Shown here piece after piece: positions 34,912-46,226 of a DNA stretch of 64,000 nt. The first letter of the stretch is position 1. Each line of letters begins with the position of its first letter. The stretch is from assembly GCF_016920785.2 (NCBI RefSeq), contig NW_024609857.1:189423027-189487026 (forward strand), given 5' to 3'. Source of the DNA: Ixodes scapularis. Lineage: Eukaryota > Arthropoda > Arachnida > Ixodida > Ixodidae. A program made the position numbers and the translations under genes. The notes below the pieces were generated by a model. The model was not told where the DNA came from. It was given only the letters and a program-made list of their open reading frames with translations, and ran no database searches.

Positions 34912-35695
34912 TCTTGCTAAATTAAGCGGAGAAATTGATGTCACGTGACATTTACGCCAATTTAGTTTCCCCGCTAAAATGGAAGGGGGAAACCGACGTC
35001 ATTTGAACCGACGTCGAGAGAGCTCCACATCCATTCATTTTCTTCGCTAAATTCAGCGGGAAAATGGGCGTCATTGACCTATTAGACCAGTTTGTATTCC
35101 ACGCTAAATTTAGCGGAAAAATTGACGTCTCGTGGCCTGCACCGACTCAGTTTTCCTCTTACACTGACCGAATAAATTCATAAAAATATGGGTTCTTCGC
35201 TACCCGAAATGACAGTTTTAATGCATTCGAAACAAATTTAAACGATCGTTCCTCAAATATCGCATAAAAGGATTTGAAAACCAGAAATCGCTCACAGTTC
35301 TTTATTTCTTTTTTTTTTTTTTTACGTAAAACTTTTTTGGTTAGTCGATATGGATTTTGTGAATTCGCATTTTCATGAGGCCGTGAGTTGTGGCGTCATA
35401 TGACTTCAGTTTCTCCGCTAGAGTTAGCGGGCGGGAAAATTGACGTCACGGGACCTCCACCAATTCAGCTTCCCCGCTGAATTTAGCGGAAAATATGACC
35501 TCACATGACTCCGTGTCATGTGACCTCTACACAAATTCAGTTTTCCCCACTAGATTTAGCGAAAATATTTGAGTCGCGTGATCTCAAAGCCAATTCAATA
35601 TCCGCGCTGGATTTAGCGTGGAAAATTATTTCACATGATTTTATCTCACGTGACCCACAGACAGATTCAGTTTCCCCGCTAAATTTAGCTAGATC
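34912..35695. repeat. GCTAAATTTAGC array (E-family interior, end-less)
   Basis: Irregular units built on the perfect palindrome GCTAAATTTAGC followed by GGGAAAATTGACGTCACGTG and CCAATTCAGTTTCCCC. Unit spacing is roughly 40-60 bp, with several decayed units. It matches the interiors of E2, E3 and E4. Clear family TIRs are not seen; only GCGCGCTCTAAATG near 34771 is reminiscent. The right edge is cut by the hAT-like element at 35723. Confidence 0.7.
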
Positions 35696-35722
35696 GTTTT
35701 CCGTATGCAACACAATTATACC

Positions 35723-36924
35723 CAGTGTTGTGCGTAACGGCACTCCAAGGAACGGCGTCCCTGGAACGCGTTTCTTTTAGGAGGAATGTAGGAACGCCCC
35801 CGTTCCATTTTGCGTCGTGGAACTGGAACGGGAACTCGTTACCATTTTACTGGAACGGAAAAAAAATGGCGTTCCTTTTTCTTCCATCGGGTTTGTTTTC
35901 ATTTTATTTCTAAAAGGGAAGTTTAAAACTATAAAACAATTTCTTTACGACACGCAAGATCTCGTTAACTTTTTGGTTACTTATCTTAGGATTTATTTTG
36001 TGCGGTCTTGGATTCGTAACAGTCGGGTGCAGGAGAGTTAGTGGACATTGATTCTTTTTTGAGTGCCCGAGACTGCGGTAGCAAACCTTTTAGTCGAAGA
36101 AAGAGACACAGAAAGCGGAACGTTTCAAACTCAGCTACTTTCTTTCCTTTCACGAATCCTCATGTACTCAGAAATCTAAGGCCGACTACAGCCAACACTG
36201 AACATACACAAAAAGACCTACAGCTACAACAAAATAGCATGTTACCGGATATTGAACGCACCCTTGTATTCCGAGCATTGGTAACTTAAACGATACACTA
36301 AAATTAAACTTTATTCCTTGTGCGATTGTCCACCACCTTTAAACCGAACAGCGACTCCAACATTCTCGAAAAGGACTTGCAATTTTCAAGACTGACCTTC
36401 CAAAAGCCCAGACCCTCTTCTTCACTTGCTCGTCTTGCGGACAGCGACATTGAGAAGCAACTGTTGTTAAGTTCGAACAGGGGACTTTGTTAGATTGAAA
36501 CGTGAGAGGTTGTTGTAAAACACTCGTGGAAGGTGGGGTAACAGCACATTTGGCTCGTTCGAATCGTCCACAACAAACATAAATATGTTTCAAAGCTTAG
36601 AAATTCAAGCTCGAATATATCAACAAATGAAAACCTGCTTTCGCTTGTTTTCTCCTCCTGGTGCCCTTCCATCACGGCATTAAAATTCTTATGTTTCCAT
36701 CTGATGGGAGAGATTTAAAAAATACTTTGCTTGATGTAACTGAATATGGAAATCATCAAAATGCAAACGTAAGGTATATGTAACGATACGTCCGATGTTT
36801 TTTAACTGTAAAGGGAACGAGTTTCTTTTTCACATATGGAACTTGTAACGGGGACGCGTTCCGAAAATCGGAAGGAAAGACGAACGAGCTTTAGTTCCTT
36901 CTTTTGAGGAACGTGTACAAACTG
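35723..36924. mobile_element. hAT-like non-autonomous element
   Basis: The left end CAGTGTTGTGCGTAACGGCA and right end GGAACGTGTACAAACTG are inverted with mismatches; CAGTGTTG is a classic hAT terminus. Subterminal GGAACG/CGTTCC motifs are abundant at both ends (35750-35860 and 36810-36915), as expected for hAT transposase binding. Flanking 8-mers ATTATACC (35715-35722) and ATTATCTC (36925-36932) match at six positions, a decayed 8-bp duplication. About 1.2 kb. The interior frame at 36041-36289 is unrecognised and no transposase motifs are visible. Confidence 0.65.
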
Positions 36925-37306
36925 ATTATCTCTCGCAATCAGCTATGCAATTTTTGTTTCTATTCGTGTGCTTAATGTCAGATGGCCAATATGTGACATC
37001 AATAGAGTCACTGCTAGTTTCGGAAACGTAGGGCGGGGCGATTCCTATGCATCTCATTATTTTTCCTCAGCCAGTCAAATTGCGGCATTAGGCGATCCCA
37101 GCACCGAAGAACCAATCATGAAGGAAGAACGTACCAAGCCGGAGTGCCTTGCGTTTCTTAAGATGTGATTGATTCCAACAAATTTTTACAACACAATTTT
37201 TTTTTCGGGACTTCGGTATTTTTCTGCTTTTCTGCCTGGACAAAGCTCATGGCCTGCAGTTTGTAATAAAAAAATAAAGACGTTTACAAATCTCTGTGAC
37301 GCGAAA

Positions 37307-37767
37307 TTAGAGCGCAGCACATGAGGAGAGGAGGGTATGCCCGTCCTCCCCTCTCCTCCTCCCCTCCTCCTCTGCTCCTCCTCCTCCTCTCCTTCTTTCC
37401 TCCTCCTCCTTCGTACCTTTCCTTTCTCATCCTCCCTCAATTTTCTCGCTAAATTTAGTTGAGAAATTGACGCCACGCGAACTCAACAGGAATAAAATGC
37501 CCCGCTAAATTTAGCAGGGAAATGAATTGCTGTTAAGGTCGTCTGACGCCATTTTTACCCGCTAAATCGACTGAATTTGTTCATAGGCGACGTGACACCA
37601 ATTTATGTGACGTCCTTTTCCCAGCTAAATTTAGCGGGGAATTGAATTGGTGTTGAGGTGACGTGACGTAAATGTTCCCGCTATACTTAGCGCTGTTACG
37701 GCGACGCCGACGGCGACGCCGACGCAGCGAAACCCGGAAACGGCGCGCCTAAGAGCTGCTCCTTTAG
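37307..37767. mobile_element. TTAGAGCG-TIR element E3 (reverse orientation to E2)
   Basis: The left TIR TTAGAGCGCAGCACATGAGG is followed by a long CCTCCTCCTCTCC tract, several GCTAAATTTAGCRGGGAAATG units with GTGACGT motifs, a GCGACGCCGACGGCGACGCC block, and a degenerate right TIR CCTAAGAGCTGCTCCTTTAG. The order is the mirror of E2 and E4. DNA just left of the TIR (CGTTTACAAATCTCTGTGAC) resembles that left of E1 (CGTTTACAACTCCCTGTAAC), so this side of the family probably extends about 35 bp beyond the nominal TIR. Confidence 0.65.
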
Positions 37768-37929
37768 AATGAACAGATCTGTTTTGGTTTTTGTTTTGCG
37801 GCATGAGAATTCAACTTTGCGGCGACCAGGGCAATATCACATGTATTGGTTGTTCGCAAATATGTACTCAAACAAAAAAAAAAAACGCTCGTCTTTACTT
37901 ACTCTTTAGCCCGGTGCATTTTAACGCGA

Positions 37930-38245
37930 CAGCATTTAGGAGCTCGTGTCACAGAAAATGCGGCGTCGGCGTCGGCGTCGGTGGGACCAAGGAATCTCAT
38001 AATGCAACGCGCGCAGCCACGTTTGTCACACGTCTCGGCACAAGTGTGCTGCGCGCGTTGCATTATGGGATTGACCCGCTTAATTTGAGGGGAAAATTTC
38101 CTGCCAAATTTAGCGGAAACCTTTTGCGCCAAATTAAGTGTAAAAATTTCCCCCCGAATTCGGAAGAAAATTTTCCCGACAAATCTAGCGGAAACAACTT
38201 CTGCCAAATTTAGCGTAACATTTTCCGCCCAAACTTAGTGGATCG
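37930..38245. mobile_element. E-family partial copy E5
   Basis: Begins near ATTTAGGAGCTCG, then GCGGCGTCGGCGTCGGCGTC. A long inverted pair follows (TCATAATGCAACGCGCGCAG at about 38000 and CTGCGCGCGTTGCATTATGG at about 38050), then four or more CAAATTTAGCGGAAA units to 38245. No right TIR was found, so it is truncated or nested. Confidence 0.5.
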
Positions 38246-38444
38246 ATAGGGTCATGACGTTCCAGCCACGTGTGACGTCACGTGGCACGTGATACTACCA
38301 ACTGGACCACGAACACACGCTTGCACGTCTTAGCAACGAGCACGCGTTTATATGAGGAGGCTTTGAGAACCGAACTTAATAACGCTATCGTGTTCTACTC
38401 TTAAAGCCAAATTTTAAGCGTTCCCCTAGGTATTTTAATACACA

Positions 38445-38627
38445 CTTAAGGCTGAACTCCATGGGACGAATATGCTGCAAAAAATAGACGAATTTTGCAC
38501 GGCGGCTTTTGCTCTGCGCGTGGAAATAGCACAGTGGCTGCTACGCCGCGCGCAAAGCGAGCCTGCCGTCGGGCGACGTTCGTCAGTTATTCGTCGCAAA
38601 ATTCGCTCCATGGAGTTTAGACTTTAG
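38445..38627. mobile_element. MITE with ends around TGAACTCCATGG
   Basis: The left end CTTAAGGCTGAACTCCATGG pairs with the right end CCATGGAGTTTAGACTTTAG. Inner CGAATTTTGC and GCAAAATTCG, and the CGCGC-rich middle, are also inverted. About 183 bp. The low-GC ends and GC-rich centre are typical of a small hairpin MITE. Confidence 0.65.
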
Positions 38628-38795
38628 TTGCATTGTTTCAGTCGTTTATCACGATCTATGTTGTGTATGCTTTCTAACAACACAAAGCGAAAATAGCCTA
38701 TGCTCGCGCGCATTGTTAGTTGCAACTTCAATGAATCAGGATGTTTCATCTGCACATTATACAAGTTATGGCGCACTCCTAACGTGTTAATTGTT

Positions 38796-39674
38796 TTTAG
38801 AGCGTAGCTCTTAGGCGGCGCTCGTTCCCGTGTTTCGTGGCGTCGGCGTCGGCGTGACCACGCGCGTTGTACTATGGGACAATACAGACCTATACACGTA
38901 TTCAATTCCCCGCTAAATTTAGCGAAGAAACTGAATTGATGTGTAGGTCTGTGACGTCCCATCATGCAACAGTGCTTATTCAGTTTTCCCGCAAAATTTA
39001 GTGGCAAAAATGAAGTCACGTGACTTGAACATCAATTGAGTTTCCCCACTAAATTTAGCGGGGAACTGATATGGTGTTAAGTTCACGTGACGTCCATTTT
39101 CTCGCTAAATCCAGCGGAGAAACTGACTTTGTTCATAGGTGACGTGCCACTAGGTCATGTGACGGCAGTTTTCCCGCTAAATTTAGCGGGAGACTGTGGA
39201 GGAAAGAGTAGGAAGAGGGGAGTAGAAGGATTGGAGGACGAGGAGGGGAGGGTCCTCCACACCCTCCCCTTTTCCTTCTTCTCCCATCCTCCTCCTTATA
39301 TAAACAATTTTATAACAAATAATTAATGTAGAAAGATAAATAGATAGATATACGGTGTCCCAAGTCACCAGGCTCGATCTCAAATAGACGGTAAAAATCG
39401 ACGCCTGTACGTAGCAATCTAAACTTTCCGTCAAAAGTTTATTTAGAAAATTAGAAAGCGTAGCTCCCTCTTTCTGTAATACATATGGCCAAGAAACTTG
39501 CCAAGGTCAACGGTGGGTGGCGACGCAGATGACCAAGTCGAGTAGCGAGGCGGGTTTAGCGCTCGTATGAGGAAGAGGAAGAAATATCTATATCTGTGCA
39601 TAAAGATATTTCTTCCTCAAATTCTTTAACACGGTATATCGCAAAATCGAACTGCCTCAGGAGCTGTGCTCTAA
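38796..39674. mobile_element. TTAGAGCG-TIR element E4
   Basis: The left TIR TTAGAGCGTAGCTCTTAGGC is followed by GGCGTCGGCGTCGGCGTGAC, CGCGCGTTGTACTATGGGAC, then about six GCTAAATTTAGC units alternating with CACGTGAC motifs (38905-39190), a GAGGAGGGGAGGG/CCCTCCCC hairpin, an AT-rich segment, a short hairpin GAGGAAGAAATATC/GATATTTCTTCCTC (about 39565-39617) and the right TIR GGAGCTGTGCTCTAA. Same orientation as E2. The segment 39200-39650 may hold a secondary insertion, as E2 lacks it. Confidence 0.65.
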
Positions 39675-40307
39675 TTACGCAGAGATATTTGGAACCATTT
39701 CTTTTTTTGTTGTTGTTCTTTTAGCAAACGATGTTGTTATTTCGGCGGAACACAGTTTTCAGCTCATAATGAAATTCCAACATGCTTGCGTGAAAAAAAA
39801 TAATTCAGTTTTTTTGCTTTGGTGAAGAAGGAAGACCAGCGAAGCTGTATTATGGTGGGAATGAACTAATGGCCGGCCGCAAGTCGGCAAGCCAGAGGGA
39901 AAAGGCTCGATAGGTAGCCGCGGTCGCTCATAGATGGCGGTAGCTGTCCAGAGTTCTGTGTCATCAGGTCATTTGAGGACGGACACGATCCTGCGGAAAC
40001 TAGCCCTTAATGGCTCCGCTGTAAAACTCAAGACGCCAAACTTTGTACAGCAAAGTGCTTGCCGAGCTACAGAATCTTCACACGCAAGAGACGACGAGTG
40101 CATCGGCAAGGAACGGTTGCTAAATTCTGTTATTACTGTGCGCCATCTTTCACAAATAACTACCACCAACACGGATAACGAAACCCAACTTGCGGGAAAA
40201 ATACGGCCTCTTTTGAGTTTTTTCTGCCGCTGAATGCCGCCATTTTCTTAGCTTTCCTTGTTTTTTTCTAATATCTCTACCTACAGCTAACGTTGCAAAG
40301 TGTGTTG
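39675..40307. other. Non-coding stretch
   Basis: No recognisable gene. A 99-codon plus frame at 39934-40233 has overlapping minus frames and no known domain. It begins at an ATAGATGGCGGTAG context. Confidence 0.4.
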
Positions 40308-40491
40308 CCTTTAAACCCTCGATAAAATTCCCGCGTACGAGTACGGCCAATCATTGTCGAGGAAAAAAAGCCGCTCATTTCAGTGCTGCGCCGCCATTTA
40401 CTTCCAAGGGCCGCTCGAGACACGGGCCTCGTGCACTGGCGCACTCGAATATACTTGCACGACAAACGAAAACACATCTAGGGGCTTTATG
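40308..40491. mobile_element. MITE-C copy 2 (reverse orientation)
   Basis: Reverse complement of the nested element at 26508-26742. It runs from CCTTTAAACCCTCGATAAAA to ATCTAGGGGCTTTATG and contains TTTCAGTGCTGCGCCGCCAT and TTCCAAGGGCCGCTCGAGAC. It lacks about 45 bp present in copy 1. The free-standing occurrence defines the limits of MITE-C. Confidence 0.65.
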
Positions 40492-41934
40492 TCCGCTGCG
40501 TGTAACAAGACCTTCAAGTGCACCTTTTATTTCGGGAACGAAACCCGCTAGACAAACAAACTAGAAAACAAAAACAAAAACTCGAATTCCGCCCGAAGGA
40601 ACGAATGTTTAATCTTTCTCAAACGAAAACAAAACTTCGGGCGTCCCCCGGAACACACACTGCAGTAATCGATAAGCCGGAAGCAAATTTAAAAAAAAAA
40701 CTGAAACAAAAGCACGAGAAATAACACACAATGTCGCCTTTATTTCCAATCTGTGTTCCTTGTTTGCGCTGTAAGAAGCGGCATCGTGTATCCAATTTGC
40801 TTTGGAGATAAGGGGCTGGCGCATCGGGCCCCCCGCTGCAGGGTCTAAGCTGTCTCGCTCGTTCCATCTGCGCCAAGCGCGTGGGCCACGCACCCTGGCG
40901 AACCAAGTGAACCGTGCCCAGAATCGTGCGCTTTCCGTTTTCACGTGTGTCATATCCAGCGCCGCTTTTTTGTTTTCCAGTCGAGGGCACGCCACCATCA
41001 AGATCGGCGCCACGTGGCGCACCCCACCCTGGACGGGGCGAAAAGGCCTCGACCCTCGCTCCACTTTGTGCGCGAAAACCGCCGGTGACGCTCGACTCTT
41101 TAAAGGAGATCAACTCGCTTTTTTATTTACGTGTCAGCCCGAACCTCTTTTCCGACCGCAAAGTTCACAACAATCAAATAAAAAAAAAGTTTGAACCGCG
41201 ATTGAAGTAAAATTTGGAACACAACACTCGCTGCTCGGCAAAAATGAGGCTGAAATACAGCGGCACTACAGCGTGCCATCCGCGCTGGCGCTCTTTCTCC
41301 CAGACGCTCGTTTATCAGTCAGTTGGCGGCACGATGTCTTCGACAAACCGGAGCCTCTCTCCCTCGTCTTTTACACTTTTTTTTTCAGCTTCTCGTTCGT
41401 ATTTCATTCTCCTTTTATTGTCTCTCCCTCCCCTCTTTCCGAGTTTTAGGGCTTTCTCGTTTCCTCCCTTCTGGGTCTGCTACTGTTTTCATCTCGGTGT
41501 TAGCTTTGACGGGGCTGCGGGTCGACTTGGAACAATGGAACGGGAAGATCCTCCGTTGGCTTCTAGACGAGATGGGCGTAAGAGTAAGACCAAGAGGAAG
41601 AAAACGCGTAAAAAAACGTAAGCGAAACGCTAGGCCAAAAAGAAAAAGAGGGGATGGGGGGAGCCGACTTCAAGAATCAATTGCATCGTTCTGGAGCGCG
41701 GTGGAAGCGGGAGCCGTCATCTGCGGCGTCGTCCGACGTAGGACAGAACAAAGAGAGTCAGGTTTGTTTGGAGAGTAGATGTCTGTTTATTCCGTTATTG
41801 CGTTTTCATTCGTTTTTTTTTTTTCATTTCGTCAGCTATTTCGCTCTCTCTACTTCCGTATACGATACAGTCGGCAAGAGAGTTCAACAATTTGAATGCG
41901 ACAACAAAGAGGCGAACGGTTGGCAACGCGTCCC
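40492..41934. other. CpG-rich stretch, no recognised gene
   Basis: Several overlapping open frames on both strands (40609-41113 minus; 40802-41194, 41214-41621 and 41323-41778 plus). None has a domain I know; the last two end in Lys/Arg low complexity. Simultaneous openness in opposing frames suggests compositional bias. A cryptic exon or promoter cannot be ruled out. Confidence 0.4.
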
Positions 41935-42155
41935 TATACGGAGCGCAAGTTCGTCTGCTTCTAGCGCAAAGGTTGCGTTGTTGGGAGAACGCCGATCTCT
42001 TATTGGCTGATTGAAAAAAAAATAGTGGATAGGACTCAAGGTTTCTAGCGTTGGGGTGAATCCACTATCCTCTCAATACAGCCAATCAGAGCTCGGCGTC
42101 GTTCTCACGTCGCCGCAACTCCTGCGCAAGAAGCAGAAGACTTGCTCTCCGCATA
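41935..42155. mobile_element. MITE-A copy 5
   Basis: Starts TATACGGAGCGCAAGTTCGT and ends GACTTGCTCTCCGCATA. The arms pair through CTGCTTCTAGCGCAAAGGTT, GAGAACGCCGATCTCTTATT and complements CAGCCAATCAGAGCTCGGCG, CCTGCGCAAGAAGCAG. The inner block is altered to ATAGTGGATAGGACTC / GAATCCACTATCC, and the A-run at 42013-42021 disrupts pairing. TA ends. Confidence 0.8.
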
Positions 42156-42413
42156 GTCCGTTTCGCACTAAGTGCGACCGAAGCGCGGGCTATGATATCC
42201 GACAGATTAAATCGGGCAACGCCAAAAAGTGCATCGTCACGCAGCTCGCTGCCTTCGGTGGATTTTTGATCACTGGTGAAACCGCTCCCAGAAAAAGAGC
42301 GCAGGATCACGACGCATTCACTGCGCGCACTCGGTGTAGTCTGCGATATAGCAAACGCTCAAGGACGACGAGCGTCGTGACGATGCACTTCCATGGTTAG
42401 CTTGATTGGCTCT

Positions 42414-42562
42414 ATACTCTAAAAAAAGAAAAGAAAAGCCCGTGAGTCTACTTTCTCGCACAACACTCAGAGAGCCAATCACCGCAACTTACGGAGATAG
42501 CTCCGCGGATGACGATGCCGAAACATATGTTTCGACCAAAAAAAACTTAGTCCGAGTTGTGA
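42414..42562 (+). mobile_element. MITE-B copy 2, left arm only
   Basis: ATACTCTAAAAAAAG then GTCTACTTTCTCGCACAACA, CTCAGAGAGCCAATCACCGC, GATGACGATGCCGAAACATA and GTTGTGACATTAAG match the left arm of 20333-20643. The arm is cut at CATTAAGG by the hAT-like element. The expected right arm does not reappear after 44357, so the copy was already truncated or its right half was lost. Confidence 0.7.
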
Positions 42563-42570
42563 CATTAAGG
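42563..42570. repeat. Left 8-bp target duplication CATTAAGG
   Basis: Exact direct copy at 44350-44357. Eight-base duplications are the hallmark of hAT insertion. Confidence 0.8.
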
Positions 42571-44349
42571 CAGACTTCTGCGTACTTCAACTACTCTACT
42601 CAAGTTACTGTAGTTTAACTACTTTTCTGAGTAGTTGAGTAACTTGCAATTTTATTTTTATTTTGGTAATTAGCAGTTTACTTTAATTACTTTTAGTAAC
42701 TTCTACTCAAGTTACAAATTACTTTCGAATTTTAGTGGTTGTTTTGCCAATCAAACATTCCTGCACAAAGGAGATAAAAGTTTGGAAGATCAGCTGATAT
42801 TTGCAAAGGGGGAAGCATGTGGCGTAGAAAGGGGGGGGGGGATGGTTTGGAGAGTTCGAAACCCCCAAAAGTTTCATAAGCCCACCCCAGTGCAACAACA
42901 ATGCTACGAGGGGCGGGAAGCGAACAGACACGACGCGAGAGAACCCGAGGGACTCCGGGATTGGCGCCAAAGACTGGCGTTTCTCTGTGTCCTGAAACTC
43001 AAGGAGACGCGACCCATTTGAAGAAAGGGCTTGTCCCGCTTCTCCCCAACGTAGAAACTCTCGCCCACTGCAGGAGGTGCACACACTGCATCCTCACTCA
43101 AAGGAGGCAACAATATGCAGCACCTGCTCCGAAACTCATCTGGTGCTCCCGTAGTTTGTGCTGTACTCGAAGAGTGGCGTTGTAAAGGGCAACGCAAAGA
43201 TTACCATTTTTGGATTGCCTTTCCTCCCAAAACTCAGAATATGCAGATATTCAAAGATTCGAAGATCGCTCGAGAAACCTGTAATAATTCCCCCAACGTT
43301 CTTATATAAAAAAAATATTAAACGAGCAGTGTTAGGAAGTGCTCTATGTACATGGTACCTAAAGTACTGCTGTTTAGAAAAACGTACATTACTTGAAGTA
43401 CATTTTATGAACATGTACTTGTATTTTTCGAGGAAAGTAGAACTCCCGAATTCAATGTATATTCCCCGAATCCGAAAACAAAAAATGGCGGTATCGTGGT
43501 GTGAAAACGCGCTCTTTCGAGACGTCATCTGGTCATTTCTCTGAGTGAAGTGATGTCGGCTATAAGACTGACAAAAATAAGTGCCTTATAAGTTGATTGC
43601 GCCAAATAGTTCGTCAGCGAGAGTAAAACAATTACTCTTTGGCGACTTGACTTCATACAATATTTGCAGTCATTTCCGTAAAAAACTGATGCACCTCCGA
43701 TTACCCCTGGAGCAATGCATACCAGTTAAAAAAACACTGTATAGGGAATGAAAGGGCATCATGAAAGATTATGTTAAAAGTGCTTGTACTTTACCTTGAA
43801 ATATATCGTATTTATATACGTTACTTCAAGTACATTGCACGCGGTGTACTTACTACTTTACTTGAAGTACATAACCTTTCATTTATTTTGTACTTTACTT
43901 CAAGTACTTTTTAGATGTACTTTACGCTACACTGTGAACAAGCAAGCACTGTTTAAAATATCAAACTCAGACAGTACTAAACATCAAAGTAGAAATGACA
44001 CATTCGCAGTACATTATTGACCAAACAAACAAGAAAGTACAAAACAACTAGGCACGCAGAAGCAGAACCAACTATTAAAACATTTCTGTGAAAAAAACAA
44101 GCCGATTTCTACTTGGCTAGCACAATTTCGCTAACGGATCAAAACCTCTGTACTTTCTTTTTACCATAAAACACATATAAAAGTAACTTCAAAAGTAACT
44201 TGAAAATCAAGTCCCTACTTTTTTGCGATAATTAGTACTTTTTTCAATTTCTTTCTACTTGAGTAATTTCTACTCTACTCAAAATACTTTTGACGTCAAT
44301 ACTGAGTAACTTAACTTAATTAATTTTTTTAGTAACTTCTGGATGTCTG
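42571..44349. mobile_element. hAT-like element, 1779 bp, exact 8-bp TSD
   Basis: Starts CAGACTTCTG and ends GATGTCTG between exact CATTAAGG duplications. Both ends are rich in ACTTGAGTA/TACTCAAGT and AGTAACTT motifs (42595-42720, 43850-43910 and 44185-44340), the subterminal repeats known from many animal hAT elements. The centre (42780-43560) is different in composition and open in overlapping frames on both strands, with a G run at 42831-42840. I see no hAT dimerisation motif or DDE catalytic context, so it is non-autonomous or badly decayed. It sits in a MITE-B left arm, dating it after that MITE. Confidence 0.8.
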
Positions 44350-44357
44350 CATTAAGG
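44350..44357. repeat. Right 8-bp target duplication CATTAAGG
   Basis: Exact copy of 42563-42570, immediately followed by GCCGGTTGCACCAAC, unlike the MITE-B sequence expected there. Confidence 0.8.
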
Positions 44358-46226
44358 GCCGGTTGCACCAACGTCGCTTACCTTAATCCAAAGCGGCGTG
44401 GCTCTTTCCTAAATCAGCTTAGCGCCCTAAGCCGAGCTCGGATAAGCATGGGTTTAAATTCCGGTTGCACCAACATTAACCCGGCTTTACAGATGCGCCC
44501 GCAGCTAAACGCTGGATTTGCATAGGGAATGTAGGGACAAACAGAGCGAACTAGCGAACGCTCAAAGGGATGAATACGATTAACAGAGAGGAATCACGTG
44601 ATGTAAACAAAAAAAAAATTGCCGTAGTAGCCGTCGTTGGCGTCTGCTTTTCGCTGTATTTCTTCGGTGAGTAACGAATTGAAGGTCTCCAAATTCAATC
44701 GCTTTTTCGCTTAACTTTCAAAAACAAGAGTCAAAGCGTTAAATAAACACGAATTCTTCTTACATCTGTGATTGTGTGTTTAATATCGGTTTATAACAAA
44801 ATATTTTGACAGTGACAGTAGTTTTCGTGCTCACATTTTGAGATAACGGAGCCATCGGGGGCCCCTATCTCACCGAACGCGAGAAGGGCGCTCTACTCGC
44901 TACATCGCTGCACACAAAACATCATCAAAAATAAGTAGGCAGGTAAGATGACTACTGAAATCAAGTCATGCCTGAGACCGATGAAGTTCAAAACAATGAC
45001 GAACTCGCCACGGCAGCTGCGAAAATGACCGGAAATCGTCGAATAGAGGTCGTCGATAGATCAGGTCGCGAGGTCCTTGCATCGACCGTACTCGTTGCTA
45101 TCAGCAAAATGACAGAACTGCACTGTACCGTCGTTGAACATCCACTGTAGCCTCAAACGGACTTCAGTTTCACACTGTCGAGTTCAAAAAAAAAAATATA
45201 TAAACTTTTACTCCACGTGTCCCCCGCAGGCACAGAATACTTCTCAACTTTATATATGCCCCAGTACGCCAATATCCTGAAAACGGCCACCCCGGTGAGC
45301 GGTTTGAGCAGCCTTGGAATTCACAAACCAATAATCCAAACCTGAGTCGTTTGGTTATCGTATAACCGAAAGAATACACAAAAAAAATTACACCAGACTT
45401 TTCCCTGTAACCTCTTTATGACCTTCCCTGCATTTATGGCAAATTGCAAAAGGGTGAGAGGCGGAAGCTAGCTGTCGGCGTACAGGAAACAAGCTAAAAC
45501 ATTCACAATCGGGAAAATTTTGAGCTTCCTCGGTTACTAAAGCTCTTGGATTGTGAACTTGAAAATCTCCACAATATCTCATGTCAAAAGGTGGCTTGAA
45601 CTAGTCGGAATAAATGTCTTGCTGTTGCTCATTCTTGTGCCTTTATGCAAAAAGGATCGCCCTTTATTCGAAGCATCATGTTGTGCTTTTTTTATATTTT
45701 CATATTTGTCTTTCTCATTGTTCGTCTTTATATGCGAATTGCCAACTCACTCAAGTTACCATTTCATAAAATTACATTTGTTGAAATATGGAAATATGTA
45801 CCTGTCTAGTGCATATGTAAATAATTAAAGCAAATCGATTGTTCATAAAAGTTACAGAGATTTACATTAACAATTATGACTGTAAGCTTCCTTTAATGGT
45901 TTGTCCTATTGCACTCTTGAAGTGAGTTAATTATATGAACTACACAATTGAAATTCTGCTTATCAGGTTATTTTCTTGATAATACTGAAAGGTCTCGCTT
46001 ACAACATAATGCTTGGTAAGTCATAGTCACCCGATAGATTAAAATATAAGCTAACAATCCCACAACACTTTCAACACAGTGTTTTGTTTACCAGCTATCG
46101 TTGAATAGCTTCATGAATTTATTTTTCCACGGCCCTGGTTAGCTGTCTCTAAGCTTTGTTCACTTGATGGTTACCTTGAGTAGCAAGTCTTGCACAGAAT
46201 GGAGCTCGTACCCATTCAGTATAGTC
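44358..46226. other. Non-coding stretch; possible 5' exon edge
   Basis: CCGGTTGCACCAAC occurs twice in direct orientation (about 44358 and 44461), hinting at a degraded repeat. At about 44665 the string CTTCGGTGAGTAAC looks like a splice donor after a short GC-rich segment. A 60-codon plus frame follows at 44968-45150 but has no recognised domain, and its context (GTAGGCAGGTAAG) is not a clean acceptor. I do not call a gene. 45150-46226 is AT-rich with short frames only. Confidence 0.35.

Noticed and set aside
35723..36924. Intact hAT transposase gene
   Set aside because: Only short frames exist inside and none shows transposase motifs; only the ends look hAT-like.
40609..41778. Cluster of 130- to 164-codon frames on both strands
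   Set aside because: Opposing frames overlap fully, no motif is recognisable, and the DNA is CpG-rich, so composition explains the openness. A hidden exon remains possible but unsupported.
44640..45150. Short exon with GTGAGT donor followed by a 60-codon frame
   Set aside because: No clear acceptor, no domain and no further exons that join in frame. One donor-like hexamer is expected by chance.
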